DNA of 64,000 bases from Candidatus Colivivens caballi (GTDB taxonomy: Bacteria; Bacteroidota; Bacteroidia; Bacteroidales; Bacteroidaceae): assembly GCA_018065565.1 (NCBI GenBank), contig JAGHSZ010000060.1, positions 1 through 64,000 of the forward strand, read 5' to 3'. Each line of letters opens with the position of its first letter. The stretch's first letter is position 1. Both the position numbers and the translations under genes were made by a program. This document shows positions 44,601 to 52,171 of this stretch, piece by piece. The notes under the pieces are model-generated. The model had not been told where the DNA came from, ran no database searches, and worked only from the letters and a program-made list of their open reading frames with translations.

Positions 44601-46321
44601 GAAACCTTTTGTCTTCGTTCCATTATCAGCCTACTGGTGAAGCCGGACACAACATCAGTGCTCAGGTTTATCAGAACTCCAATCTTGTGGCTGTTGTTGG
44701 TGGTACCTACAATGCCGAGGGTGACAACCATGTGAATGCCAGCGTCATGCTGATGCAACTGCCTGCTGCCAGTGCCAATGCATTTATTCCAGACCAGTTA
44801 TGTGGACTCTCAGGCGTGATTGATGGTCAGATCAATGTGAATGGACCGGTTGATTCGCTGCGCTTCAATGGCAACATCTACCCAACCGACCTGCATGTGT
44901 TCAGTGATATCTATTCGTTTGACCTGAGAGTCGGAAACGAACCAATTGTATTTACAAACAGCCATCTTACATTCAACGGCATCAAGATATTTGGTGCCCA
45001 CGACAATCCACTGACCATTACTGGCTATGTCGATTTTGCCGATTTCGACAACATTCAGGTGAACCTCAGTCTTTACGGCAACGACTTTGCCGTGTTTGAT
45101 GCACCTCGTACTCGTAAGTCGGCTCTGTTCGGCACACTCTATGGAAACTTCTTTGCTCATGTGACGGGTTCTACTGACGACTTGAAGATTAGAGGAATGG
45201 TCAATGTGCTCAAATCGACTGACATAACCTACATCATGACTAACACCCCATTGTCCGTGGGTTATCGACTCGACGATATTGTGACATTTGTTGATTTCTC
45301 GGCACCACAAGAGGAAACCCAAAGGGTTCCGAAGAAGTTTACTGGCGTTGACATGCAGATGTCGCTCGAAATTGAGGATGGTGCCCGTGTCAACTGCGAG
45401 TTTAGTGCCGACAAGCAGAGTTATGTCAATGTGCAGGGCGGAGGTACTATCCGCATGACCTATACTCCAGAGGGTGTGCTCAGCCTTGTTGGCCGTTATA
45501 CTGTGAACGAAGGTGAAATGAAATACACCCTCCCTGTCATTCCACTGAAAACCTTTACCATCAAGAAGGGCAGTTACATCGAATTTGCTGGTGAGGCAAT
45601 GAACCCAATACTCAATATCGAGGCGACGGAAGAGACCAAGGCTGGTGTGAGCAATGACGACGGTTCGAGCCGTTCTGTACTGTTCAATACTGGATTGAGA
45701 ATCACCAACACACTCAGCAACATGGGACTGGAGTTCACGATTGATGCCCCTGAGGACATCGCCGTTCAAAATGAACTGGCAGGTATGACGGCAGAGGAAA
45801 AGAACAAACTTGCGGTCGCACTGTTGGCTACTGGCATGTATCTCTCAACTAATAACGAGACCGGTTTCAGTGCATCGAATGCCCTCAACCAGTTCTTGCA
45901 GTCGGAAATAAACAACATCGCTGGCCGTGCCTTGAGTTCTGCAATCGATGTCGATATGACAGTTGGACTTGAACAGTCGAAACGCGACGATGGAACCACA
46001 CGCACCGACTATTCGTTCAAGTTTACGAAACGATTTTTCAGTGACCGACTGAATGTGGTGCTGGGTGGCAAGGTGAGCACTGGCGACAATTCTGATAACT
46101 CTGGCTCTGCGGCATATATTGACGACATCAGTCTTGAATGGCGACTTGATGATGGTGGCACACAGTACATCCGACTATTCCACGACAAGAACTATAACAA
46201 CCTTGTCGAGGGTGAACTGACAGAGAACGGCGCTGGTGTTGTGCTGAGAAAGAAAGTTGACAAGTTCTCTGACCTTCTCATATGGAAACGAGACAGCAAC
46301 AAACGCAAAAACAACCGTTGA
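41663..46321 (+). CDS. tamB: TamB-like inner membrane/periplasm translocation protein
   Basis: The 1552-residue protein has a single N-terminal membrane anchor (about residues 13-34). It continues as AsmA/TamB-type beta-rich repeats, the long hydrophobic groove that bridges inner and outer membranes. The C-terminal 400 residues (around VQGGGTIRMTYTPEGVLSLV, then LPVIPLKTFTIKKGSYIEF) are the DUF490/TamB_C domain. TamB-family proteins help insert outer-membrane proteins and move lipids between membranes. The next gene, an Omp85 barrel, begins 5 bases after the stop codon. This is the usual TamB-TamA partnership, although TamA is smaller in Proteobacteria. Confidence 0.92.
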   Translation: MSTKKLIKRTGMTLMWVVLAPVVLVLLLFVALYIPPVQKWAVDKAAETLSEEMGWKVSVERVLLKFPLDLSIGGVKAIEDEEGNAHRGEYILDSEELTLTVSILPLFHGEVAIDEVRLTNTDLNTFDLIPSVVVSGHVGELSTRQVSMLLETGGAVVPELNLKHSDLQVVIPDSVPEDTTEESEEPPFLKSIDVKNININDVAFRLVLPPSAAPTTMNTLLGNAHVTCQLDLENGNYYVNDLNILDSRLNYDTSLPKASITSALFDANHIGLDSISISVDSAAYLATGDIYAHIKHISANEQCGLSVNELNGTFRMNDKQMTLDQFTVSTPNSSVKADMQMDLNAFDEVDPGSFTVNASGNVGLNDIMPFAQDYASVIGKSLGGRSLTFDINADGNLQSLNVEHLSAVLPGALTIKASGTLTDLLNPDGNIGADMMMNVKGGNMRFIKDFLPADVRNSFNIPNGTSLDGSVSMLNGLLKANVKLGAGKSLARLIADYNINTSAYRVDLDARQFRIDHFVPLAEPAMVTGRVRAKGQGFDFDSPRTYTDADANIKFAQYGDYYLTNAAAVGSLKRHTLGVNIDTDDPRLQSHITLDGTMTGKGVDADLVLDLPFADAKALGLSADPLTATATHGTMKASSNFGDLFLVDMTVQGVQVAINEKDSLVTDLFDVYAQSTADSTAITAKTGDFYFDLHSPNNLFRLIEQYQKVGTAATEQMKNRALSLDKLKEIMPVAELHANIGSDNPISKFLALQGYRYGEVVADLRTSKEYGLQGGAHAYNFYSDSIKIDTVYFDIQQDSTHLALRSGVACSEQEALPAFTAHVNGNMSPRDADLRLDFFDGNGKQGLDLGLLGVIGEDSVLHMRMYPEQPIIGFTKFNVNPDNYIDVHKHNRVFADVFLQSASDSCNVSIKANPDDEQMQNVMAVIKNLNLEQLLTIMPFAPKMAGNIGLTANYVQTTENYSVEGMVSADNFTYESVWLGNLLSSFHYQPTGEAGHNISAQVYQNSNLVAVVGGTYNAEGDNHVNASVMLMQLPAASANAFIPDQLCGLSGVIDGQINVNGPVDSLRFNGNIYPTDLHVFSDIYSFDLRVGNEPIVFTNSHLTFNGIKIFGAHDNPLTITGYVDFADFDNIQVNLSLYGNDFAVFDAPRTRKSALFGTLYGNFFAHVTGSTDDLKIRGMVNVLKSTDITYIMTNTPLSVGYRLDDIVTFVDFSAPQEETQRVPKKFTGVDMQMSLEIEDGARVNCEFSADKQSYVNVQGGGTIRMTYTPEGVLSLVGRYTVNEGEMKYTLPVIPLKTFTIKKGSYIEFAGEAMNPILNIEATEETKAGVSNDDGSSRSVLFNTGLRITNTLSNMGLEFTIDAPEDIAVQNELAGMTAEEKNKLAVALLATGMYLSTNNETGFSASNALNQFLQSEINNIAGRALSSAIDVDMTVGLEQSKRDDGTTRTDYSFKFTKRFFSDRLNVVLGGKVSTGDNSDNSGSAAYIDDISLEWRLDDGGTQYIRLFHDKNYNNLVEGELTENGAGVVLRKKVDKFSDLLIWKRDSNKRKNNR

Positions 46322-46326
46322 TACGA

Positions 46327-48696
46327 ATGAAGCGAATCATATACATACTTACTCTGGTGAGCATTCTTGCCTCATGCAGCACTACCAGTGGACTGCTTGA
46401 CGACGAGGTGCTTTATACCGGTATCAAATCGACTGACATAGAAGGGAAGAAGGGTACTTACGAGGAAAGTGTTGCGCTGACCGAAGTCGAGGCAGCACTT
46501 GCTTATGCTCCCAACAACTCGTTTATGGGCAGTTCTTCCGTCCGTACTCCTTTGCCAATAGGACTGTGGATTTATAACGGATTGGTCAACAAGCAGAAGT
46601 CGGGCTTGTCGAAATGGATGTTCGATACCTTTGCCACCCAACCAGTGACTCTCACCGCAGTCAATCCAAAGACACGAGTGCAGGTCGCATCGAACACTCT
46701 ACAAAACTATGGCTATTTCCAGGGAAAGGTCGATTATGAAATTGTCCCGCAGAAGAACCCGAAGAAGGCAAAGATAAACTACACCATCAATCTCGGTGAA
46801 CCTTATCTCATTGATTCCATCGAATACATGTTTCCCGCACTTGAAGACAGTATCATCCGTTCCTCAATGTCTGACACTTTCTTAAAGAAGGGCGGGCAGT
46901 TCAGTGTCGCTGACCTTCAGGCTGAGAAGGATCGTATAACCAATGTGCTGCGCAATAAGGGCTACTATTACTATCGCCCAGACTATATCAACTATCTTGC
47001 CGATTCAGTGGCAGTTCCGCAGAAAGTCCGCTTGCGTGTGATTCAAGACCAAGATACACCTGAACGCGCCAAACATCAGTGGTATATTGGCAATGTCACA
47101 GTAGGCATCAAGGGCTCGGATGCCCAGCGTGCATCGGGTGCTCGGGGCGGTAACCAGTGGAAGGACAGCCTGACCATTGCCCCACGCATCAGCCAACGCA
47201 CATCCAGACGGATGGGTGGTGCCCTTTATCGGTGGACTGGCGAGGAACGGCCTATTGACGAAAAGGTCCTGATGCGTAACCTTCGTTTCTTCCATGGACA
47301 ACTGTATTCGCAGGATCGTGTGCAGGAGAGCCTGACAAACCTGACCAACATGCAGATGTTCCGCAACATTCAGTTCACATATACTCCTCGTGACACCACT
47401 GACCAGTGCGATACAGTCGATGTCATTGCCGATATGACAATGGACAAACTGATTGATGCAGAATTTGAATTCAACATCACACAGAAAAGCAACTCGCAGG
47501 TCGGCCCGAATGCTGCATTGATTCTTTCCAAACGCAATGCTTTCGGACATGGTGAAACCTTGTCGATGAAGTTGAAAGGCTCGTATGAGTGGCAGACAAA
47601 GTCGTCGCAGCATTCAAGCGATGCCGACCAGATAAACTCTTATGAGGCAGGTCTGGAGACTTCGCTCTCATATCCATGGCTTGTGTTCCCAGGACTGAAC
47701 ACCCGTAGGTTCCGATATGCTTCACAGACCGAGTTCAAGTTCGACATCGACCATCTGAACCGTTCGGGCTATTACCGTCTGCTTTCGTTCAATGTCGAGG
47801 CTGACTACACCTTCCAGACTTCAAAGTCGTGGAGCCATCGCTTCACTCCGCTTGCCTTGACCTACAACCGTCTGGAACACACTACGGCTCGCTTTGATTC
47901 CATCGCTTTGAAAAATCCAGCCTTGCTGTCGAGTCTGCAAAATCAGTTCATCCCAGCAATGCAATATGCCATAACATACGATAATTCGTGGAATCAGCAT
48001 CTTCGCAACACTACTTGGCTTGAACTTTCGGTCAAGGAATCAGGCAATCTGACCAGTCTCGGCATGATGCTCGCTGGCAAACAATGGGACGAACAGGGCA
48101 AGAACCTCTTCAACTGCCCTTATTCACAGTTTCTGAAAGTTACTGCTGATCTCCGCAACACATTCCCGCTCACTGACCGTTCACTCATTGCTACTCGCCT
48201 CTATGCCGGTGTCTTGTGGAGTTTCGGCAACAGCAGCATTGCTCCTTACAGTGAACTGTTTTATGTGGGTGGAGCCAACGACATCCGTGCGTTTGCAGCG
48301 CATGGCATAGGTCCTGGAGGATATTATGACTACGAGGGTAGGGGAACATATCTTGATCAGGCTGCCGATTTCAAACTGGAAGCAAACATTGAATACCGTT
48401 TCCCGATAGTCAGCAACCTCTATGGCGCCTTGTTCCTTGATGCTGGAAATGTGTGGCTGCTCAATAAGCAAGATTCCCATCCCAATGGCGATGTGGAACT
48501 CTCTTCAATTCTTGACCGTACAGCCCTCGGCACAGGATTTGGCTTCCGTTACGACTTGGAGTTTCTTATCCTTAGATTAGATGTTGGAGTGGGCATCCAT
48601 GCGCCATACGACACTGGCAAGAGTGGCTATTACAACATCCAGAAGTTCTGGAAGGATGGCATCGGACTACACTTCGCAGTCGGTTATCCGTTCTGA
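46327..48696 (+). CDS. tamA: TamA/BamA-family outer-membrane protein (Omp85)
   Basis: The product of about 789 residues has a lipoprotein-like signal (ILASCSTT, possible lipobox), POTRA-like domains (residues about 90-330) and a C-terminal 16-strand barrel with the family segments GGANDIRAFAAHGIGPG and YRFPIVSNLYGALFLDAGNVW. It ends in aromatic YPF, as outer-membrane barrels do. Translation could start at 46282 inside tamB, but the ATG at 46327 directly precedes the signal peptide. A lipidated Omp85 protein next to TamB is the usual Bacteroidetes version of the TAM complex; the symbol is used by analogy. A nonamer repeat follows the stop codon. Confidence 0.88.
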   Translation: MKRIIYILTLVSILASCSTTSGLLDDEVLYTGIKSTDIEGKKGTYEESVALTEVEAALAYAPNNSFMGSSSVRTPLPIGLWIYNGLVNKQKSGLSKWMFDTFATQPVTLTAVNPKTRVQVASNTLQNYGYFQGKVDYEIVPQKNPKKAKINYTINLGEPYLIDSIEYMFPALEDSIIRSSMSDTFLKKGGQFSVADLQAEKDRITNVLRNKGYYYYRPDYINYLADSVAVPQKVRLRVIQDQDTPERAKHQWYIGNVTVGIKGSDAQRASGARGGNQWKDSLTIAPRISQRTSRRMGGALYRWTGEERPIDEKVLMRNLRFFHGQLYSQDRVQESLTNLTNMQMFRNIQFTYTPRDTTDQCDTVDVIADMTMDKLIDAEFEFNITQKSNSQVGPNAALILSKRNAFGHGETLSMKLKGSYEWQTKSSQHSSDADQINSYEAGLETSLSYPWLVFPGLNTRRFRYASQTEFKFDIDHLNRSGYYRLLSFNVEADYTFQTSKSWSHRFTPLALTYNRLEHTTARFDSIALKNPALLSSLQNQFIPAMQYAITYDNSWNQHLRNTTWLELSVKESGNLTSLGMMLAGKQWDEQGKNLFNCPYSQFLKVTADLRNTFPLTDRSLIATRLYAGVLWSFGNSSIAPYSELFYVGGANDIRAFAAHGIGPGGYYDYEGRGTYLDQAADFKLEANIEYRFPIVSNLYGALFLDAGNVWLLNKQDSHPNGDVELSSILDRTALGTGFGFRYDLEFLILRLDVGVGIHAPYDTGKSGYYNIQKFWKDGIGLHFAVGYPF

Positions 48697-48700
48697 TAGG

Positions 48701-48789
48701 TCGTATGGGGGTATGGGCTTTATGGGCCTTATGAGTCTTATGGGTCTTATGGGACTTATGAGTCCTATTAGCCCTATAAGTCTCATTAG
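48701..48789. repeat. nonamer simple repeat YCTTATGRG
   Basis: Eight phased 9-bp units (CTTTATGGG, CCTTATGAG, TCTTATGGG, ACTTATGAG, TCCTATTAG and variants) lie at 48718-48789, with two less regular leading units from 48701. The tract begins 5 bp after the tamA stop codon. Confidence 0.88.
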
Positions 48790-48854
48790 CACCATCCTCC
48801 CCATTTCATTGCCGAATTATCAATTATTAATTATAAATATAAATTGTTTACACC

Positions 48855-49763
48855 GTGTGGTTGTTTTTAGCTTTTATGTCAGCCTTCTTTTTAGGCTTCT
48901 ATGATGTGTTCAAGAAACGTGCTTTGAAGGATAATGCGGTCATACCCGTGTTGTTGCTCAACGTGACATTTTCCAGCATCATTTTCCTTCCGTTCATCAT
49001 TTCCTCAGCCAATGGATGGCTCTGCGAGGACAGCATCTTCTATACTCACTCCTATGGGTGGGAAGGTCATCGCTACATCATTCTGAAATCGTTCATCGTG
49101 CTGACTTCTTGGATATTCGGCTATTTAGGTATTAAGAATCTGCCTATCACTGTTGTAGGACCAATCAATGCCATGCGTCCAGTGATGGTGCTGATTGGTG
49201 CGTTGACACTGCTTGGTGAACGCTTGAATGTGTGGCAGTGGATAGGTGTGTCGATTGCCATACTGTCGTTCTATCTGATGAGCCGCAGTGGTAAAAAGGA
49301 GGGCATCGATTTCCGTCACAACAGATGGATTATTTTTGTGCTGCTCGCCAATGTGTTTGGAGCATTGAGCGCACTGTATGACAGGTACTTGCTCGATCCG
49401 AATGGCGTAGGGCTTGACAAGATGGCTGTCCAGTCGTGGTTTAACATCTATCAAGTGGGGATGATGCTGCTTGTGCTACTCTTACTATGGTATCCACAGC
49501 GCAAGAAGTCCACACCATTCCATTGGTCGTGGTGCATCCCGTTCATCTCTATCGCCCTTTCCATTGCCGACTTCGTCTATTTTTATGCATTGAGTCAGGA
49601 CGATGCCATGATCAGCATTGTCAGCATGATTCGCCGAGGCAGTGTCATCGTGTCGTTCCTTTTCGGTGCATTGATGTTCAAGGAGAAGAATCTCCGTGCA
49701 AAGATATTTGACCTGTTGTTGGTGTTATTGTCAATGCTTTTCTTGTTCATTGGGTCAAAATAG
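48855..49763 (+). CDS. EamA-family (DMT) membrane transporter
   Basis: The 302-residue protein has about ten hydrophobic segments in two homologous halves, the drug/metabolite transporter fold. The first half includes YLGIKNLPITVVGPINAMRPV and the second ALSQDDAMISIVSMIRRGSVIVSF, matching positions of the repeated EamA motif. It begins with GTG at 48855; no ATG fits before the first membrane segment. The substrate is unknown; EamA proteins move amino acids, nucleotides or sugars. The region between it and tamA is mostly a nonamer repeat. Confidence 0.85.
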   Translation: MWLFLAFMSAFFLGFYDVFKKRALKDNAVIPVLLLNVTFSSIIFLPFIISSANGWLCEDSIFYTHSYGWEGHRYIILKSFIVLTSWIFGYLGIKNLPITVVGPINAMRPVMVLIGALTLLGERLNVWQWIGVSIAILSFYLMSRSGKKEGIDFRHNRWIIFVLLANVFGALSALYDRYLLDPNGVGLDKMAVQSWFNIYQVGMMLLVLLLLWYPQRKKSTPFHWSWCIPFISIALSIADFVYFYALSQDDAMISIVSMIRRGSVIVSFLFGALMFKEKNLRAKIFDLLLVLLSMLFLFIGSK

Positions 49764-49803
49764 ACGAAAAAGTGCTTGTATGTGAGAATAAAACGCTTAA
49801 AAT

Positions 49804-49834
49804 TTTGTCAATACATTAAAATGTTGTAATTTCG
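49804..49834 (+). promoter_or_regulatory. promoter-like motif upstream of tRNA-Ser
   Basis: TTTG (49804-49807), a 19-bp spacer and TAATTTCG (49827-49834) come close to the Bacteroidetes consensus, with one mismatch in the -7 box. Transcription would start about 130 nt before the tRNA. Confidence 0.5.
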
Positions 49835-49971
49835 CACCCGAAAACCAGTTTTGTGGCTTGACAGCATAGCCGCTTGGTCGTTTGGACAGTTGTACCGATT
49901 ACCAGTGGCAAACAAATTAGATAGGAGTTGTCGTTGAAAGCATTTTGCTTGCAATTCATGACTTCTGCAAA

Positions 49972-50058
49972 GGAAGGATGGCAGAGTGGTCGATAGCGCT
50001 GGTCTCGAAAACCGGTAAACGGGTAACTGTTTCGGGGGTTCGAATCCCCCTCCTTCCG
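49972..50058 (+). tRNA. tRNA-Ser (anticodon CGA)
   Basis: The acceptor arm GGAAGGA pairs with TCCTTCC. The anticodon stem CTGGT/ACCGG holds loop CTCGAAA with anticodon CGA, which reads UCG. A long variable arm (AAAC...GTTT), typical of serine tRNAs, and a T-arm GGGGG-TTCGAAT-CCCCC follow. Its 3' end is duplicated directly downstream. Confidence 0.95.
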
Positions 50059-50160
50059 CAGACTGCGAGTCGAAGGAACAGGGGATAGATGAAATCAATC
50101 CCCCTCCTTCCGCAGACTGCGAGTCGAAGGAACAGGATAGATGAAATCAATCCCCCTCCG
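50043..50160 (+). repeat. tandem duplication of the tRNA-Ser 3' end
   Basis: A unit of about 52-54 bp starts inside the tRNA (AATCCCCCTCCTTCCG), runs through GCAGACTGCGAGTCGAAGG and ends before the next AATCCCCCTCC. It occurs at 50043 and 50097, with a partial third copy at 50149. The first copy has two extra G residues. Only the first copy belongs to a complete tRNA. Confidence 0.92.
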
Positions 50161-50230
50161 TTGTTATTAAAGAACTAAAAAACATGAACAATAATTCAAA
50201 TAAATAATAACCCTAAAAACTAAGAAAACT

Positions 50231-50656
50231 ATGAGTAAGTTTATTGAAGAATTCAAAGCCTTTGCTGTTAAGGGAAATGCAATTGACATGGCAGTCGGTG
50301 TAATCGTTGGTGGTGCATTCGGCGGTATTGTAAATTCAATCGTTAATGATATCATCATGCCTCCTATCGGCTGGCTTATCGGTGGTGTAAACTTCACAGA
50401 CCTGAAGATTGAACTTCCTGCACAGAAGATTGCAGAAGGCATCGAAATGGCACCTGCAACAATTGCTTATGGCAATTTCATTCAGACTGTCATCAACTTC
50501 CTCATCGTCGCATTCTGTGTATTCTTGATGGTCAAGGGCATCAACAAGCTCTCAAAGAAGAAAGAAGAAGAACCAGCACCTGCTCCAGATCCAGAGCCAA
50601 CAGCAGAAGAAAAACTTCTTTCTGAAATCCGTGACCTCTTGAAGGAAAAGAAATAA
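50231..50656 (+). CDS. mscL: large-conductance mechanosensitive channel MscL
   Basis: This 141-residue channel opens under membrane tension to release solutes during osmotic downshock. The N-terminal helix and first membrane segment ([20 protein letters not shown], about residues 8-45) contain the constriction glycines and valine. A periplasmic loop follows (about 50-78), then the second membrane segment (residues about 80-102) and the cytoplasmic helix at the end ([13 protein letters not shown]). The linker before it is Glu/Pro-rich ([12 protein letters not shown]). Length and layout are standard. It has its own hairpin terminator. Confidence 0.97.
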   Translation: MSKFIEEFKAFAVKGNAIDMAVGVIVGGAFGGIVNSIVNDIIMPPIGWLIGGVNFTDLKIELPAQKIAEGIEMAPATIAYGNFIQTVINFLIVAFCVFLMVKGINKLSKKKEEEPAPAPDPEPTAEEKLLSEIRDLLKEKK

Positions 50657-50687
50657 TAAATCAGTAGTTTTATAGCAAAGTAGTTGA

Positions 50688-50727
50688 GGAGTTAAGTAGG
50701 AGGGATGCTTTCTACTTAACTCCCTTT
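50688..50727 (+). terminator. hairpin after mscL
   Basis: GGAGTTAAGTAG pairs perfectly with CTACTTAACTCC around a 12-base loop and is followed by CTTTGAC. The stem is strong, but the T-run is only three bases. A transcription end between mscL and panC is plausible. Confidence 0.5.
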
Positions 50728-50787
50728 GACTACATTTACCATAACTCCTAAACTGCTTAATAAATTTTTTAAACTCACTCGAAATAA

Positions 50788-51651
50788 ATGAAAGTCGTAC
50801 ATACGGTAAACGACCTGAAGCAGACATTACAGGCCTATCGTAATGAAGGAAAGACCATCGGACTGGTGCCAACCATGGGGGCGCTCCACCGTGGCCATGC
50901 ATCACTGGTCAGTCGCTCTCTTCGTGAAAACGATGTGACCACAGTCAGCATCTTTGTCAATCCGACACAGTTTAACGACAAGAACGACCTTGCCAAGTAT
51001 CCTCGTACATTGGATCAGGACTGCCAGCTTTTGCAGTCACTGCTCACAGACGACAGCCAACTCGTGGTCTTTGCGCCTTCTGTTGACGAAGTCTATCCTG
51101 AACCCGACACTCGCACCTTCTCATATCCTCCAACCGACGAGGTGATGGAGGGCGGTTTCCGTCCTGGACACTTCAACGGAGTGTGTCAGGTGGTAAGCAA
51201 ACTGTTCATGTTTGTCGAACCCGACCGTGCATATTTCGGTGAAAAGGACTTCCAGCAGATAGCAGTCATCCGTCGGATGGTAGAAGATCAGAAGTTCCCA
51301 CTGCAACTCTGCCCATGTCCAATTGTCCGTGAAGACGACGGGCTGGCACTTTCAAGCCGAAACACCTTGCTGTCTGATGCCGAACGCAAGATTGCGCTCA
51401 ATATATCAAAGAACCTTTTTGCCAGTCTTGACTATGCCAAGCAACACACCTTGGCTGAAACTCGTCAGTGGGTCATTGATCAGATCAATGCCGTTGAAGG
51501 CCTTGAAGTACAGTACTACGAGATTGTTGATGGCAATTCATTGTTGAGTCTTAATGACTGGAACGACAGCAACTACATTGTCGGTTGCATCACAGTCTTC
51601 TGTGGAGCCATCCCAGTTCGCCTCATTGATAACATTAAGTATAAGGAATAA
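50788..51651 (+). CDS. panC: pantothenate synthetase
   Basis: The 287-residue ligase joins pantoate and beta-alanine with ATP, the last step to vitamin B5. The HIGH-type nucleotide motif lies in [10 protein letters not shown] (residues 28-37). [32 protein letters not shown] and the KMSKS-like ALSSRNTLL are intact. Its stop codon TAA overlaps the ATG of panD by one base, so the two are translationally coupled. PanD supplies the beta-alanine that this enzyme uses. Confidence 0.97.
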   Translation: MKVVHTVNDLKQTLQAYRNEGKTIGLVPTMGALHRGHASLVSRSLRENDVTTVSIFVNPTQFNDKNDLAKYPRTLDQDCQLLQSLLTDDSQLVVFAPSVDEVYPEPDTRTFSYPPTDEVMEGGFRPGHFNGVCQVVSKLFMFVEPDRAYFGEKDFQQIAVIRRMVEDQKFPLQLCPCPIVREDDGLALSSRNTLLSDAERKIALNISKNLFASLDYAKQHTLAETRQWVIDQINAVEGLEVQYYEIVDGNSLLSLNDWNDSNYIVGCITVFCGAIPVRLIDNIKYKE

Positions 51652-51995
51652 TGCAAATTGAAGTATTAAAGTCGAAACTACACTGTGTCCATGTCACCGA
51701 GGCAAACCTCAACTACATGGGAAGCATCACCATCGATGAAGACCTTATGGATGCGGCCAATCTGATTGCTGGCGAGAAGGTGCAGGTGGTCGATAACAAC
51801 AATGGTGAACGATTCGAGACATATATAATAAAAGGTGAACGCGGATCGGGATGCATCTGCCTCAATGGTGCTGCTGCCCGAAAAGTCCAGGTGGGCGATG
51901 TTTGCATCATCATCTCCTATGCCTTGATGGACTTCGAGGAGGCGAAACAGTTCAAACCATCTGTCGTGTTCCCTGATGCAGAAAATCATCTTTAA
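51651..51995 (+). CDS. panD: aspartate 1-decarboxylase (pyruvoyl)
   Basis: The 114-residue proenzyme makes beta-alanine from aspartate. Self-cleavage between Gly24 and Ser25 (NYMGSITID) creates the pyruvoyl cofactor. The surrounding residues and the later [18 protein letters not shown] block match the family. It overlaps panC by one base. Bacteroidetes lack PanZ, so cleavage is presumably spontaneous here; this is an inference. Confidence 0.96.
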   Translation: MQIEVLKSKLHCVHVTEANLNYMGSITIDEDLMDAANLIAGEKVQVVDNNNGERFETYIIKGERGSGCICLNGAAARKVQVGDVCIIISYALMDFEEAKQFKPSVVFPDAENHL

Positions 51996-52171
51996 GACAA
52001 TATGAAATGAACCATCGGTCAAATGCAGTGTGCCTGCAGACGACTGATGGTTTTTTGTTTTTTGCAGTCAAAGGTGCGCAAGCGCTTTTCTCTGGACATT
52101 ACTACCAGCGTGTGGTGTCAACCGTACACTTACAAGATTGTTTGTGCAGTTCTAATCAAACAAATTACTTC

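Noticed and set aside
44015..45769. Two minus-strand frames of 247 and 319 codons
   Set aside because: Both lie opposite tamB and have no recognisable domain.
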